A program made the position numbers and the translations under genes. A stretch of DNA of 64,000 nt. It comes from Ilex aquifolium. Lineage: Eukaryota; Streptophyta; Magnoliopsida; Aquifoliales; Aquifoliaceae. The notes under the pieces are model-generated. The model had not been told where the DNA came from. It did not search any database and was given only the letters and a program-made list of their open reading frames with translations. Position 1 is the stretch's first letter. Each line of letters begins with the position of its first letter. Below, one piece after another: positions 10,452 through 22,800 of this stretch. The stretch lies in contig OX637396.1 of NCBI GenBank assembly GCA_951799425.1, positions 40,725,901 to 40,789,900 of the forward strand, read 5' to 3'.

Positions 10452-11572
10452 GTGAAAATTGAGGGTGAGTCCCCCTACATGGATTTGTTTGGACATAAGT
10501 CCTACAAGAAAACTTATAAGGGGTTAAGTCCACTTTTAAAATTATATATAATAACTTAAGTCCACTTTTTTTTTTTTATCTCAAAAATACTCCTAACGGT
10601 GTTAACATTGGACAATGATGGGAAGTTATATGTTATATATTTTGAGATATATACGGTAACAGTTATATTCAGTTTTTTATGGAATAGAATATATCATATT
10701 CGGCTGCATGATTTACGTCAAAATTAATGGGCTAGTTCAATTTTTCCATTAGCAGATTCAAATTCAAATTTCAATTTCTGAATCACAGGAATTTCGTTAT
10801 CCGTTACGTCAAGCTTCTTTCTCATCGGCAATTCGAACGACGAATTTTTTCCAGGAAGCAGGCGGTGTCCTTCTTCTTCACACGATACCACTACGTCATT
10901 TTGGTTTGGTAAGATTTTCGAAAGTGATACAAGCATCAATTGAGAGTTCGAATTTGCTATGATTACTGGTTAACTTACTGGTTTTTTACTTCCTGATATA
11001 TATTTTCGAAGGTTATACAAGCATCATTTTGGCGTTCGAATTTCCTGTGTTTGCAGGATAACTTACTGGTTCTTTATTTCATGATATATGTTCATTGTAA
11101 TTGTCTGATTTACTTAGTTTGATTAACTATTATCTGCTGAGGTATTTTCATTGTAATTTGCTGATTTACATAATATGAATACCAGTGTTGTTTTGGATTT
11201 TTTTGCGTAAATTGATATTCATTTGCCGGAATTTCTATGTTACTTACCGGAAATTCGTATTGCAACCTGTTCATCATAATTTTTTTTTTTTTTGAAATTA
11301 GGTACTAAGTATGTTTTTCAATTTACTGTTCGTGATTTTATCGGAATTATAATTGCTTATTTTCGTTTTTTTTCATCCTTTGTTATTGCCGAAATACAAT
11401 GTTACTTTCTGGTATTCGTATCGCGATGTTCCTTATCGAAGTTTTTTTTTTTTGAATTAGGTTCTAGGTTTTTTTTTATCATGTTACTGGTAGTGATTTA
11501 TTGGAATTAGAATTTGTTATGTTTGGAGATACTATATTTTCCAATTTATTTTTATTTTATTGGTTATAACAG

Positions 11573-13815
11573 ATGGAGGATAACATATTGGTTAGTTGCA
11601 AGTATTCTTCTGAGACTGTTGTCCTAAGAATTTCAATGCATTCCACAATTGATGATGTGTTACATGGTGTTTGTGACAATTGGAATGGTTTGGGTGTCAA
11701 TTGTGTTGTCCTGTCGTACGCTATTCCTGGACATCCGATGTGTGCTTTGCAAAATGATCATGATGTGAGGACATGTTTTTAATTGCACGATCTGTTCAAT
11801 TGAATTTTGTTGATGTTACTGTTGGTGTTAAAGGGAATGAGGTTCGTGATGTTGAGGGTGGGGAATTAGTGGAAAGTTCTGAATTAAATGTTGACCCTAT
11901 TGGTCGCGAGGATGATCTTCTCCCTAGTTTTTGTTCTCACAATGAGAAGGTTTTGTTGACTGATGGATGGTCAAATGGAATAGTAGAGGTTGGTCAGAAG
12001 TTTGAGGGTGGAGTAGCTGATTTTCGGAATGCTTTATGCAAATATGCAATTGAGGTTGGATTTCAGTTTAATTATGTGAAGAATGAAAAAACAAGGGTAA
12101 AAGCTGAATGTGTCATGAAATATTCTGCTGGGTGTGAGTGGTTTGTTGTTGCTACACTCCAGCGGATAAATAGATGGTTTTACATTAAGAAGTTAAACAA
12201 TGAGCACACGTGTGGTGTGGCTGCATGTACGACAAAGAACAAAAGATTGATTTCTAAGTTGGTTGGAGGTCTAATTGTTGACAACGTCCGACAAAAACCT
12301 GACATACGACCTGTTGATGTGAAAAGTATGTTTCATACAGATTATGGTTTGACAATATCGTATGATCAAGCTTGGATGGGTGTCGAAAAAGCAAGGGGTA
12401 TGCTGTTTGGGGATCATTCGTTGTCATACCAACAATTACGGTGGTATGTACAGGCTGCTAGTGAAAGCAATCCAGGTAGTCATTTTGTGTTGGAAGGTGA
12501 TTCGGACACGCAGCGTTTTAGTAGGTTGTTCATGTCATTTAAGGCATGTATACATGGATTTAAGTATTGTCAACTCATATTGTTCATTGATGGTACATTT
12601 TTAAAGGGACGGTATAAAGGCATTATTTTGTTTGCAATTGCAAAAGATGGCAACCAAGGTGATTTTTTTGCTTGTTTAATTTGGTGTTACTGATTTTATT
12701 TAACTGTTACTTTTTAATATTTTCTTCTTTCATGTTACTGGTTTTTATGTTACTGTTGTGTTGTTTTATGTATTGCAGGTTTGTTCCCATTGACTTTTGC
12801 TGTTGTTGATTCGGAGAATGAGTGTAATTGGTGTTGGTTTTTAGAACAATTATCTGAGATTGTAGATAATACTAGGTACCTTACTATTATGTCTGATCGC
12901 AATGTTGGCTTGATGGAAGCAATGCCAAAGGTGTTCCCAACGGTGCACCATTCGTTCTGCTTACAACACCTAAAAGCAAATTTGAGAGATAAGTATAGTG
13001 GTGGTCGCTTTACCCATGTGTTTCGCGAGTGTATGGTTTTTTTTTTTACATTGTGTGCTTATGCTCCGATAGAGGCATTTTTTAATGAAAAGCTTGATGC
13101 ATTTCGACGTGAAGGAGGAGCCGTTGCTATTAAGTTCTTGGAAAATCTTCCATTTGAGAAATGGGCAAATGTTTTTTTCAAGGGGAAAGGTTATGGGGAG
13201 ATGTCTTCAAATGCTGCTGAGTCATTCAATGCTTGGATCACGAAGTCACGTCACCTACCTGTCACAAGCATGGTTGACACAATAAGGAGGCAGATCATGA
13301 ACCAAATGGGCTGCCGCTTGAATATATCGTCACAGTGGAACGGTATTAATTGTCCAAATATTGAAACCAAACTTCAAGCTGCTTTCGCTGAGTGTCGTTC
13401 CTGGTTTGTTAGGGTGTCATCAAGTCATGTTTTCGAGGTTAATTCAAATCCTTCAGTGACGGTTGACATTGACAGTTGCACGTGCTCATGCCACCAATAG
13501 CAGATCAATGGTTTACCATGTGGCCATGTTGTGGCTGCAATTCAAAAGAGTGGTAGGAATATCAATGAGTTTGTTGATTACTATTATCAGGTTACTACTT
13601 ACAGACTTTGTTATTCTGAGGCTATACACCTTATTCCAACACTCGGTCGTCCTGACTTTTCAGCGGTTGATATTGATATGTTGCCACCATTGTCAAAAAA
13701 ACAATCAGGCCGTCCAAGGAAGCGTAGATTTAGATCTAGAGGTGAGCTTGTTAGGAAAATTCATTGTGGTCGTTTAGGCAGTCATAATAAGAAGACTTGT
13801 AACGAGCCATTGTAA
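11573..13815 (+). pseudogene. MuDR-type MULE transposase, slightly damaged
   Basis: Likely DDE transposase. An N-terminal segment begins MEDNILVSCKY. The MuDR zinc-binding region follows (VGQKFEGGVADFRNALCKYA, then C-W and H-C pairs near 12100-12220). The MULE catalytic core has FIDGTFLKGRY (first Asp) at the end of one exon and IMSDRNVGL (second Asp) with HHSFCLQHL in the next. An intron 12660-12778 (GT...AG) joins GNQG to LFPLTF correctly. A SWIM zinc finger (CTCSCH...GLPCGHV) and a basic RPRKRR tail follow. Two lesions are visible: a one-base frame change near 11773, between HDVRT and FLIARSV, and a TAG at 13498 inside the SWIM finger, where relatives have Trp. The terminal CCHC knuckle is also incomplete. 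Probably not active as it stands. Confidence 0.85.
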
Positions 13816-14486
13816 TATTCCGTATGTCTTTTTGGAATAAGATGTTACTTTTATTTTTTTCAGCTCATTTGGTTTCTCATGTTACACATTGGGAATATCA
13901 TGGGTTATCCGGTGTGATAAGTGAATAGTGTAGTATTATTATCTCATGGTTTATATGTTTGATGTTACTGTTAAGGTGACACCAATCTTACTATTTAATG
14001 CTCATGTTAGAGAGTAAACAATGTTATTATGTAAAACGGATTTTTTGTGATTAATTATTTTGGAGGAAATTTAAATCATGTTACTTTGTTTGGGTACGAA
14101 TGAAAGAGTTTTCAACTGTTTTACAAAAACATTATACAAACAATTCTCAGTCATGTGGGTAACAACATTTACATACACTAAGAACTTCATTTCAGCATTA
14201 TAGAATAAAATAGGATTTGTAATTTGGAATAAGTTTTTAAACATGTTACTATTTGTGTTACATTAGAATAACAATCTGGATAGAGTTTCCTTTGTTTCTC
14301 AAACTTTCCATTACAATCAAATATCAACCTGCCGACAATTACAATTGATTTCTAACCAAATATCAACCACCCAACAAATACAACTAGTTTCTAACCAAAT
14401 ATCAACCACCCAACAATTACAACCAATTTCTAACCCATCCTACAATTAGCCTAAAAATGAATAGTTTTCCCACACAGTAGTACTTC
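13816..14486. other. intergenic space between convergent MULE genes
   Basis: Contains scattered GTTACT and a short tandem region 14330-14430 (AACCAAATATCAACCACCCA units). No gene seen; probably the two 3' untranslated regions. Confidence 0.55.
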
Positions 14487-17400
14487 CTATTTGCCTTTGT
14501 ATCTCTTTCTCAATCTTGCTCTTGTCTTGTAATCTTCAACAGTCCATGCATTCCTATGGTTTATGAATGTAGAGACCATATCGATCCGAAGAGCGTTCAG
14601 TTGAGCTAGTTTCAATTTCTCTTCTATTTGTTGTCCACGAGCAAGCTGCTGCATTAAGTAACACACGTACAATCCGCAGTCGACCCTGCATTCATGTATT
14701 TTTGTTAATGATATTTAATTGAATGTACTAAAATGTATACTATATTATTATTTACATACGTGTCATCTCGTTGTTGCGGGCATTTCTCATATGAAGATAT
14801 TGGACATTTGATGTTTTGTGTGCTGACTACAATTTCATCATTTGTCTTCAATGATTCCCTTTGTCCTTCTTTGGATGCCCACTCCACATAGTCTTTCTGC
14901 CATAATTAAATGTTGTTAATGTTGTACATTGAAAATATATCAAATAGTGTGGGTTGTTTAGATGTATTAACTTACCAATATTTTTGCATCCTTAAAAAAC
15001 TTGTCCACAATTCCACTTCGTGGTTTCAAAGAGTTGTAGTTGATCCATTCCCCTGCTTCTGTATCCAATACAAGCAAGGTCCAATGGAATTGCATGGACT
15101 GGGTGTGCTGCGCATATGAATTCATAGGGAACACAAGGAATGACCAAACCTGCCCCATGTTCAGATTGTTGTCTATCTCTACCTGCCGTGAGTGTTCTTG
15201 CCCCTCAACCGTTACGAATGTCTACATGTTAATCAATAGTAACCCATAAATATTAGAGACTGAAACAATGTCAATGTAAAACAGTAACATGCATATTACT
15301 ATATTTAACACATACATAGCAGTGCTACTATGGTTCAATTCATAGTAACACGCATGTTACTGTATATGTATTACTATAGTAACATGAATATTACTACACC
15401 CATGTCAATAATCAAATACTCCAGCATTCAAGAATTCAATGTATGTTACACAATTTCAAGCAGCACATACTGTTGATATCAATGTTACTATATTAACACA
15501 AACAAATCAGTGTTACAATCGATCCAGTCATAGTAACACGAATGTTACTATATATGTGTTACTATAGTAACATGCATGTTACTATACTCATGTTACTCCA
15601 GCAATCAATAATTCAACAAAGATTGCACAAACTCACCCAACACAGACTGTTGAAAAAGAAACATTTGCAATTTGCATTTTCCATCAGTATTTCTCCCCAA
15701 CAATCAATTACCTGAGTAATAACACCACTTTGTTAAATAACAAATATTCAAGTACTCCATTAGTTATTTAAATTGACAAGACGCATGGTACATTACATTG
15801 TTGTGTAGCTCTTCACCATCCATGAATTTCAAAACATCATCAATATCAATGATATTTCCATACTTTTGTCCACTCCATAAAGTTGCCCTTTTAATTAAAA
15901 ACAGTACAGGTTAATAATTTTGGTGGAGTATGTGGGAACCTTTGAGGTAGTTCATAACGGTCATTAAGTTACTTACTTTTTTCCTTCAGCTTTATGCATT
16001 TGAACCAATTTGTCGTAGACATCTGGTCCTAATTTCTTGCAGGCTTTCCATCGTCGGGTTTCTACTCTCTTGCTTTCAGGCTTCTTACTTGGCATCACAA
16101 TTTCCAAATCATCAACGTCAATGCAACTATCGGGTACCTTTTCTTTCCCTTTTTTTTTTTCGACTTGTTCCTCATTTTCAACTTGATTCAAAATTTTCTT
16201 TTCTCTTTTTTTTTTCTTACTGTACTCAAATTTGTCATCCCTCTTTCTTTTTCTTTTTTTCTCTTTGATTTTTCTCACCATGGATGTTTGTTCTTTACCT
16301 TTGGAGGGTCCAGATTTTGGTGGAGTATGTGGGAACCTTTGAGTAACTGCATGCACGGCCATGTCAGCAACAACATCATGCAATGAACTGTTCTCTTCTT
16401 CTAATTCGGACACTCTTGATGTGAGAGTTTTAATTTGATCTTCTTGTGTTTCCTTGTTTTTCTCCAGGAGATCAACTAAAACTTTCAATTCTGAAATTTG
16501 GTTGTCCCTGTCAACTAGTTTCATCGCATATTCTTCAATCTCTGTCAAATCTTCCTCCCTTTGGTTGCCCCCAATATTCTTGATGACCGTTCGAAGTGCT
16601 TCGTTCTCAACAGTCAGCATTTGGATAGTAAATTTTTGCACCTCATTCTCAACAATAAATCCGAACTCACTTTCAGTGTCATGGGAAGGTTGTTGTGACT
16701 TTTGCTCTCGAGTTACCATTTCATCTGGTTCCATTAATGCAGATTCTCGGATGACCACATCAACAAACACATCAAACGGTTCGACGTTTTGAGTCTCCTT
16801 TTGGACAGGATGATCGTTTGTAGGAACTGTTACTGCATCATCACTTTCATGGACATCTTCATTAACAACAATATGATCATCATCAGCCAGATTAGGTTCA
16901 TCACCTCCATATTTCAATTCATAATTTAAAGCACTCTTGCTGGCAACAGTGCTTTGTTGTGGAACCTCCACACTATGTTGTACATCCTTGGAATTTTTCC
17001 TATTTCCTTTCAGTAACCTCTTCTCAGTAAGTGTTTTCTTCAGTCTCTTTCGATCAACCTGTCAACACCATTAGTAACCTTTAAAAAATGTATTCAAAAA
17101 TTGTTCACATTTAATTGAATAAAATGACTGTGAATTACACAGTACAACCAAAGTAACATCCATTTAACTACAGTAACATTCACAGTAACATCTAATTTTT
17201 ACCTGCAAAATCAATAGTAACATCAATTTGACATAGTAACATCGTCATGCAATTAACCAATTGGCCAAAATAATAGACATACAAAAAAACAAATTATTTT
17301 AATAACACCTGATCAGCTGCTATGTCGGACAATGTGTTGTTTGATAGAGCCGCCCAAATTTTTCTTAAGTCCTATTTCATCCACCTTGGAATGCATCTGC

Positions 17401-18198
17401 ATTATCGGCCACAACAAGGGTTGTGTGTTCACATATCCAATACTGCAAATTAGATTAAGTTACATTAGTTAGAACAGTTAATGTTTAATTATTATAAAAA
17501 ATAATTCAATTAAATTAGCAATAAAAAACTTACAGGTAACAGTAGTACATAACTGGTTACTGCACTCGGTGTATCAATCGTCAGCCGTATAGAATTAATC
17601 ACTGCATCAATTGTTGCTTGACACCAATCATAACTTTTGATTTCATCCAAATTTTCAACGTATGACACATACCCCCATCCAATTGTTTGCCCCATATTTG
17701 TAATTAGTAATATCACTAAGACATATAAAGAGAATAACCTAGCAAAATCTTTACAATCTTCCTTACCATCACCCAGTGCAGCATCCTCTAACCTACTTCT
17801 AATAATTGGTGCATTCAATCTTTTTGTGTTATTGAATCTCCTCCTTACAAAAGGTGACATTTTCTTTGCACTTTGGGAGGAAACAATTGGATCCACACCA
17901 TCTTCTATACCAAAAATGAGGGATACATCAGTCTTCCGTATCTTTAATTTTTTTCCACCAACTCTAAATCTGGATGTTTCAACATCAAACATGGTAATTT
18001 GTCCACAATACATTTGTCGTTCTTCTTGAACCATTCCTTATCCACTTCAGCTGTGGAAATTGTGTGATACAAATACCAAAATGGTGTTCTCTTCAACTGT
18101 TCCTTGTGAACATCCTTAATGTTTATGTCACTAATAACCTTCACCACTGGCAGCAAGTTAGACCTGAATTGGTGAAATGAAGATGTTTTTGGAGCCAT
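14487..18198 (-). pseudogene. MULE-borne Ulp1-like (C48) cysteine protease gene, multi-exon
   Basis: Convergent to the transposase. The 5' part (about 18198-17533) resembles the plant DUF1985/mobile-domain region found in front of transposon-borne Ulp1 proteases (VSLIFGIEDG; DFARLFSLYVLVILL). A long exon (about 17059-15974) encodes an acidic, coiled-coil-prone segment, then a Lys-rich basic stretch. Short exons follow at about 15898-15800 (ATLWSGQKYG), 15715 and 15235-14990. The last of these holds QFHWTLLVLDTEAGEWINYN (catalytic His). The exons around 14898-14757 and 14688-14487 splice to give PQQRDDTVDCGLYVCY, with the oxyanion Gln and nucleophile Cys. The usual triad Asp is Asn here (INYNSL). 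Damage: a frame change near 18000 and a stop near 17384. Exon limits are approximate. Role in transposition unknown. Confidence 0.75.
15270..15610. repeat. AGTAAC/GTTACT-dense intron of the MULE
   Basis: The hexamer AGTAAC or its complement recurs many times, often as inverted pairs such as GTTACTATAGTAAC. The same density is seen at 17140-18990 and in the short MULE relatives. It lies between protease exons. Confidence 0.7.
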
Positions 18199-19793
18199 CT
18201 ACCTGTAACATTACATTTACTTATCTTCTCCTTATAACAAATAATAACATGACACACAATTCACTTAACTTAATGGATATACACCAATTTACAAAAAACA
18301 TGTGTTCACTGTAACATGAACAGTACTATTGACTCAGTAACGCATCAGTTAGGTACCAATGACTGACACTTGAATCAGTACTCTTGAACAAATGGTTTCC
18401 ATATTTCTTGAACAACGAAGAAAGCAACAAACAAAATTTACACATCTAAGTATATAACACATTGATTAAGTAACAGTAACAAATAAATCTCAATTTGATC
18501 ATAGTAACACTAACTAATAAACTGAATCCTAACATCAAACAAACACAATTCAGTAACTTCATTTTTCAATATACGATTGATTACATTTCAAATTCAATGA
18601 GTTCCCATTATACATTTAAAATCAAACAACAACCCATACACTTTTGATAAACAACATATGCTGCATTAATAGTTAAAAATCACAAAGGGTTTGAACAGTA
18701 ACATTTTTACAGTAACACCAAGATATTAGTAACATCCACAGTACCCAAGCACATCCATTCATTGAAAATATTAAATCAATTTTTTAGTTATCACACAGTA
18801 ACCTGAACAGTTTCAATGTACTCTTGAACCAGTGATTTTTGAATTTATTGAACAACCAATAAAGCAACAAAAAATATACACATCTAATTATATAACATAT
18901 TGAGTAAGTAACAGTAACATAAACATATCCATAACCAATGTCATATTGTGCACAGTAACATCGAATTTCAAAATATTGATAGTTAAAAAACAATTTAAAA
19001 ATTGATGTTATTGTCATGAACTAATGGTAACACAATGTTAATGGTTGATTTAGGACACTCAATACATATCAATAACATCAAGATTTTAAACATTAAGATA
19101 ATAAATTTTGAACATTGCTCTCACAGTAACATTAAAAATTCCAAATGAACCACACCAATCAATTTCGAATGTATAACACAATGAAAAAAAAAAAAACAAA
19201 ATCATAATACCAAACTCTTTTATATAGTAAAACGAAATGACAAAGTTACTTTCGAAATTTTTTTTTTAAAAAAATTGCAAATTATTCACGATATAGGGTG
19301 TAAATGTTGTTTTAAAATCCTATAACAAACATCAAAGTTCATGTAAAATCACATACCTCTCGAATTTTTAAAGAATCCAAAAGCTTTCTGAAGATTTCAA
19401 GAATGTCGACACCAACTGCAGATTTTCGCCATTGAAACTTGAAAAGGAAAACCGATTTTCGGTTTGAAACAAGTTTGAAATTTGAAATAATTTCGGTTTG
19501 GGTAATGGCGGTATATGTTTTCGGAGAAGTAGAATGAGAAAGATTTGAAAAATTTTCCGGATTCGTAGCCTGGAATGAAGGGGCAGTTATTGGGTTACAC
19601 ACCAAGAGACAAACGGCAACGAAAGGTTTTTCGGCTTGTTAACAAACGGCAAGTTACACGCCGTTTAGAGTTTTCTAATAAATAAGGGTATATTTGTAAA
19701 AGTAGCAAAAAGTGGACTTCAAACCAAATAAGTTTCCTTGTAGGACTTATCTCCAAATAAATCCATGTAGGGGGACCGGCCTCCAAATTTCCC
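18199..19793. other. right-hand noncoding part and terminus of the MULE
   Basis: Upstream of the protease gene: many AGTAAC motifs, then a less repetitive block (19360-19600) resembling 57570-57720 in the short relative. The terminal inverted repeat ends at 19793. Probably holds the protease gene promoter; no clear TATA box was assigned. Confidence 0.55.
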
Positions 19794-19802
19794 AATTTAT
19801 TA
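19794..19802. repeat. right target-site duplication of the 9.3 kb MULE
   Basis: AATTTATTA, identical to 10443-10451. Confidence 0.85.
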
Positions 19803-22800
19803 TAACTGTGGTAACATTACAACGATAAAGTATACTACAGTAGATGTGAAATTTACAACAAATGAAATAAGAGTACTACTTATTATAGTAAGGTTACCAG
19901 CATTGTGGGTAAAGTTACCACATTTAAAGGTCACATTACAAGGATTATGAGTTAATTTATGACATAAACTGAGTTAACCATTGCAGACAAATTTACAACA
20001 ACTTTGGTAAAACTATAGTGGATAAATTTACAACAATAATGGAAAATTTAAAACAAAAGTGAGTAAAATTACAACATCAACGAAAAATTTACTACAATAA
20101 TGGGCAAAATTATTACAATAGGGGGCAAAGTTTAACAACCACTTGAAGTATCAGAAGTATATTCAGTAGGTTTGTGATAGATCATTAATATTGACTGATC
20201 GATCAGTAGAAAAATTATAATATCAATAGAAAAATTTACAACAGTAGTAGACAAATTTAAAACATCAATGACAAATTTACAACAATAGTGGATAAAATTA
20301 CTACACCAGTGGATAAAATTACAATAATAGTGAGCAAATTTTAACCAATACAGTAGTTTAAGTACGATTGATACTTTTAATCACATTTGACGAGTTAATA
20401 CAATAGTGGAGGTATATTTACAACAAATGAAGTAAAGTTACTACCTATTAGGGTAAGGTTACCACCATTATGGGTAAAGTTACCACATTTAAAGGCCAAA
20501 TTACGAAGATTGTGGATAAATTTACAGCAGAAATGAATTAATTTACAATAGAAATGAGTAACATTACCCGAATAGTGGTAAATTCACCTTAAATCATGGT
20601 AAATTCACCAAAATAATTGAAATATTATTACAAACGATGGTATTTTCGATATAAAATATCATTCAATTCATCAAATCAACATTTAAATTCTTCAAATTAA
20701 CATTTAATTAATCAAATTAACACTTAATTAACATTAAATTCATCTAATTAACATTAAAATTCATCCAATTAATATCCAATTTTATCAAACTAACATTTAA
20801 TTCATCCAATTAATATTCAAATTCATCTAATTAATGTCTCAAATTAACATCTCAAATCATCCAATAAACATTCAATTTATTAAATCAACACCAAAGGACA
20901 ATACAATTTCATCCGATTAACACTCAATTACATTCAATTAATATTCAGTTCATCAAATTCACACAAAATTATCATTCAATTCATCAAATTAATATTCAAA
21001 TTCAACTGGTTAACATTAAATTTATCAAATGAACATTCAATTCATCCAATTGATATTTTATTCATCAAATTAAAACCAAATTAACATTCAACTTATTCAA
21101 TTTATATTTAAATTCATTACATTAACACTCAATTTATCAAATCAGCATAAAAATCATCCAATAAACATTCAAGTCATCAAACCAACGCCAAAGTAATGCA
21201 ATTTCATCAAATTTATATCAAATTAACATCAAAGTTTCCCAATTCAAGGTCACCTAATTAATATTCAATCCACCAAATTAATAATAAATTGACATTCAAT
21301 TAATATATTTTTTTTGTAAAAAAAACAAACAATTAACATTCAATTCCTTAAATTAACATAAAATTTACATTCAATTCATTAAATTAACATTCAAATTCAA
21401 TTGTTTAACATCAAATTTATATTCATTTTCATCCAATTAATACCAAATTAATATTCAATTCATCCAATTTATATTCAAATTCCTCTAATTAACAATCAAT
21501 TCATCAAATTAACATCCAAAACCATCCAATAAATATTTAATTCATCAAATTAAAACTAAAGTAACATGCAATTTCATCCAATTAACATTTAATTCATCAA
21601 ATTGATATCCAATATCATCCAATTAATATTTAGTTCATCCAAACACATTAATATTCAGTTTATCAAATTAATATTCAATTTCATCTAAATACATTCAATT
21701 TATCAAATTAACAACAAAAAAATATTCTAATTCTTCAAATTGATTTCAATTTCATCAAATTAAAATTAAAATTCAATTAAATGACATTAAATTCATCAAA
21801 TTAAAATCAATATTAATATTTAATTTTATTAATTTAATCATTTATTTACACTAAATTGACCTTCAATTTCATTCAATTAAGATTCAATATCATCAATTAA
21901 AAATTTAATTTCATCAATTTAACGTTCTAGTGCATTTACATATTTAATTTCATCCAATTGTTATGAAATTTGCCTTCAATTTTACCAAACTAATATTTAA
22001 GTTAATCAATTTAAAATTTTAATTTCATCAAATTAATAACAAATTGGTCTTCAATTTTAATTTAATAAATTTAATGTTAACTTTTGAATTTGAATGTTAT
22101 TTTGATGAATAAATTTTTTATATATTAAAATTTCAGTTGATTAAAAATCGTACATATTAAAATTTGAGGCAATTAAAATTCGATTCGAGTTGAAATTTTA
22201 TTTTTTTATTTATTAAAATTCGAGTTGATTTGAGCTCAACCTGAGCTACTAGCGCCGATTAAAATTCGATTCGAATCGATTGAAGTTGTATTTTTTTATT
22301 TATTAAAATTCGTGTCAATTAAAATTCGATTCAAGTTGATTAAAATTTTTTTTTTACGTATTAAAATTTGAGTCAACTAAAATTTATATATTTTTAATGT
22401 ATCAAAATCCAGGTCGATTAAAATTCATTGCAAGTTGATTAAAATTTGATGAGAGCCAATTAAAAATAAATTTTGATAAGCTCGAATTAAATTTTAATTT
22501 ATTCAAATTTTAATAAGTAGAAAAAACTAATTTTTAATCGAATCAAATTTTAATACGGAAAAAATAAATTTTAATTAGCTTGAATTAAATTTTGATCAAC
22601 TCGAATTTTTATAAGTAAACGAATATAAATTCAATCGACTCGAATCGAATTTTAATCGGCGCGAATTGCTAGCAACTCATGTTGGGATCAAATCGGAGCA
22701 AATTTTAGTACGTAAAAAAATAATAAGGTGATTTTTTTTTATTAATTTGGCAAAAGTGAATTTTGTGATTTATCCCAATTTTTTTTGAATATATCGTAAT

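Larger units (their letters stand above)
10452..19793 (+). mobile_element. MULE with transposase and Ulp1-protease genes (Kaonashi-like)
   Basis: A 9342-bp Mutator-like element bounded by a perfect 9-bp duplication. Termini are long imperfect inverted repeats: the left starts GTGAAAATTGAGGG and the right, reversed, GGGAAATTTGGAGG; both continue into TCCCCCTACATGG and sequence containing AAGTCCTACAAG. Homology between the termini runs for about 100 bp. It carries a MuDR-type transposase on the plus strand (11573-13815) and a convergent gene with a Ulp1/C48 protease domain (14487-18198). That two-gene layout recalls maize MuDR, and the protease partner is known from Kaonashi MULEs of Arabidopsis and CUMULEs of melon. 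Noncoding parts are rich in AGTAAC/GTTACT. Few lesions suggest a fairly recent insertion. It split an AT-rich repeat region. Confidence 0.88.
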
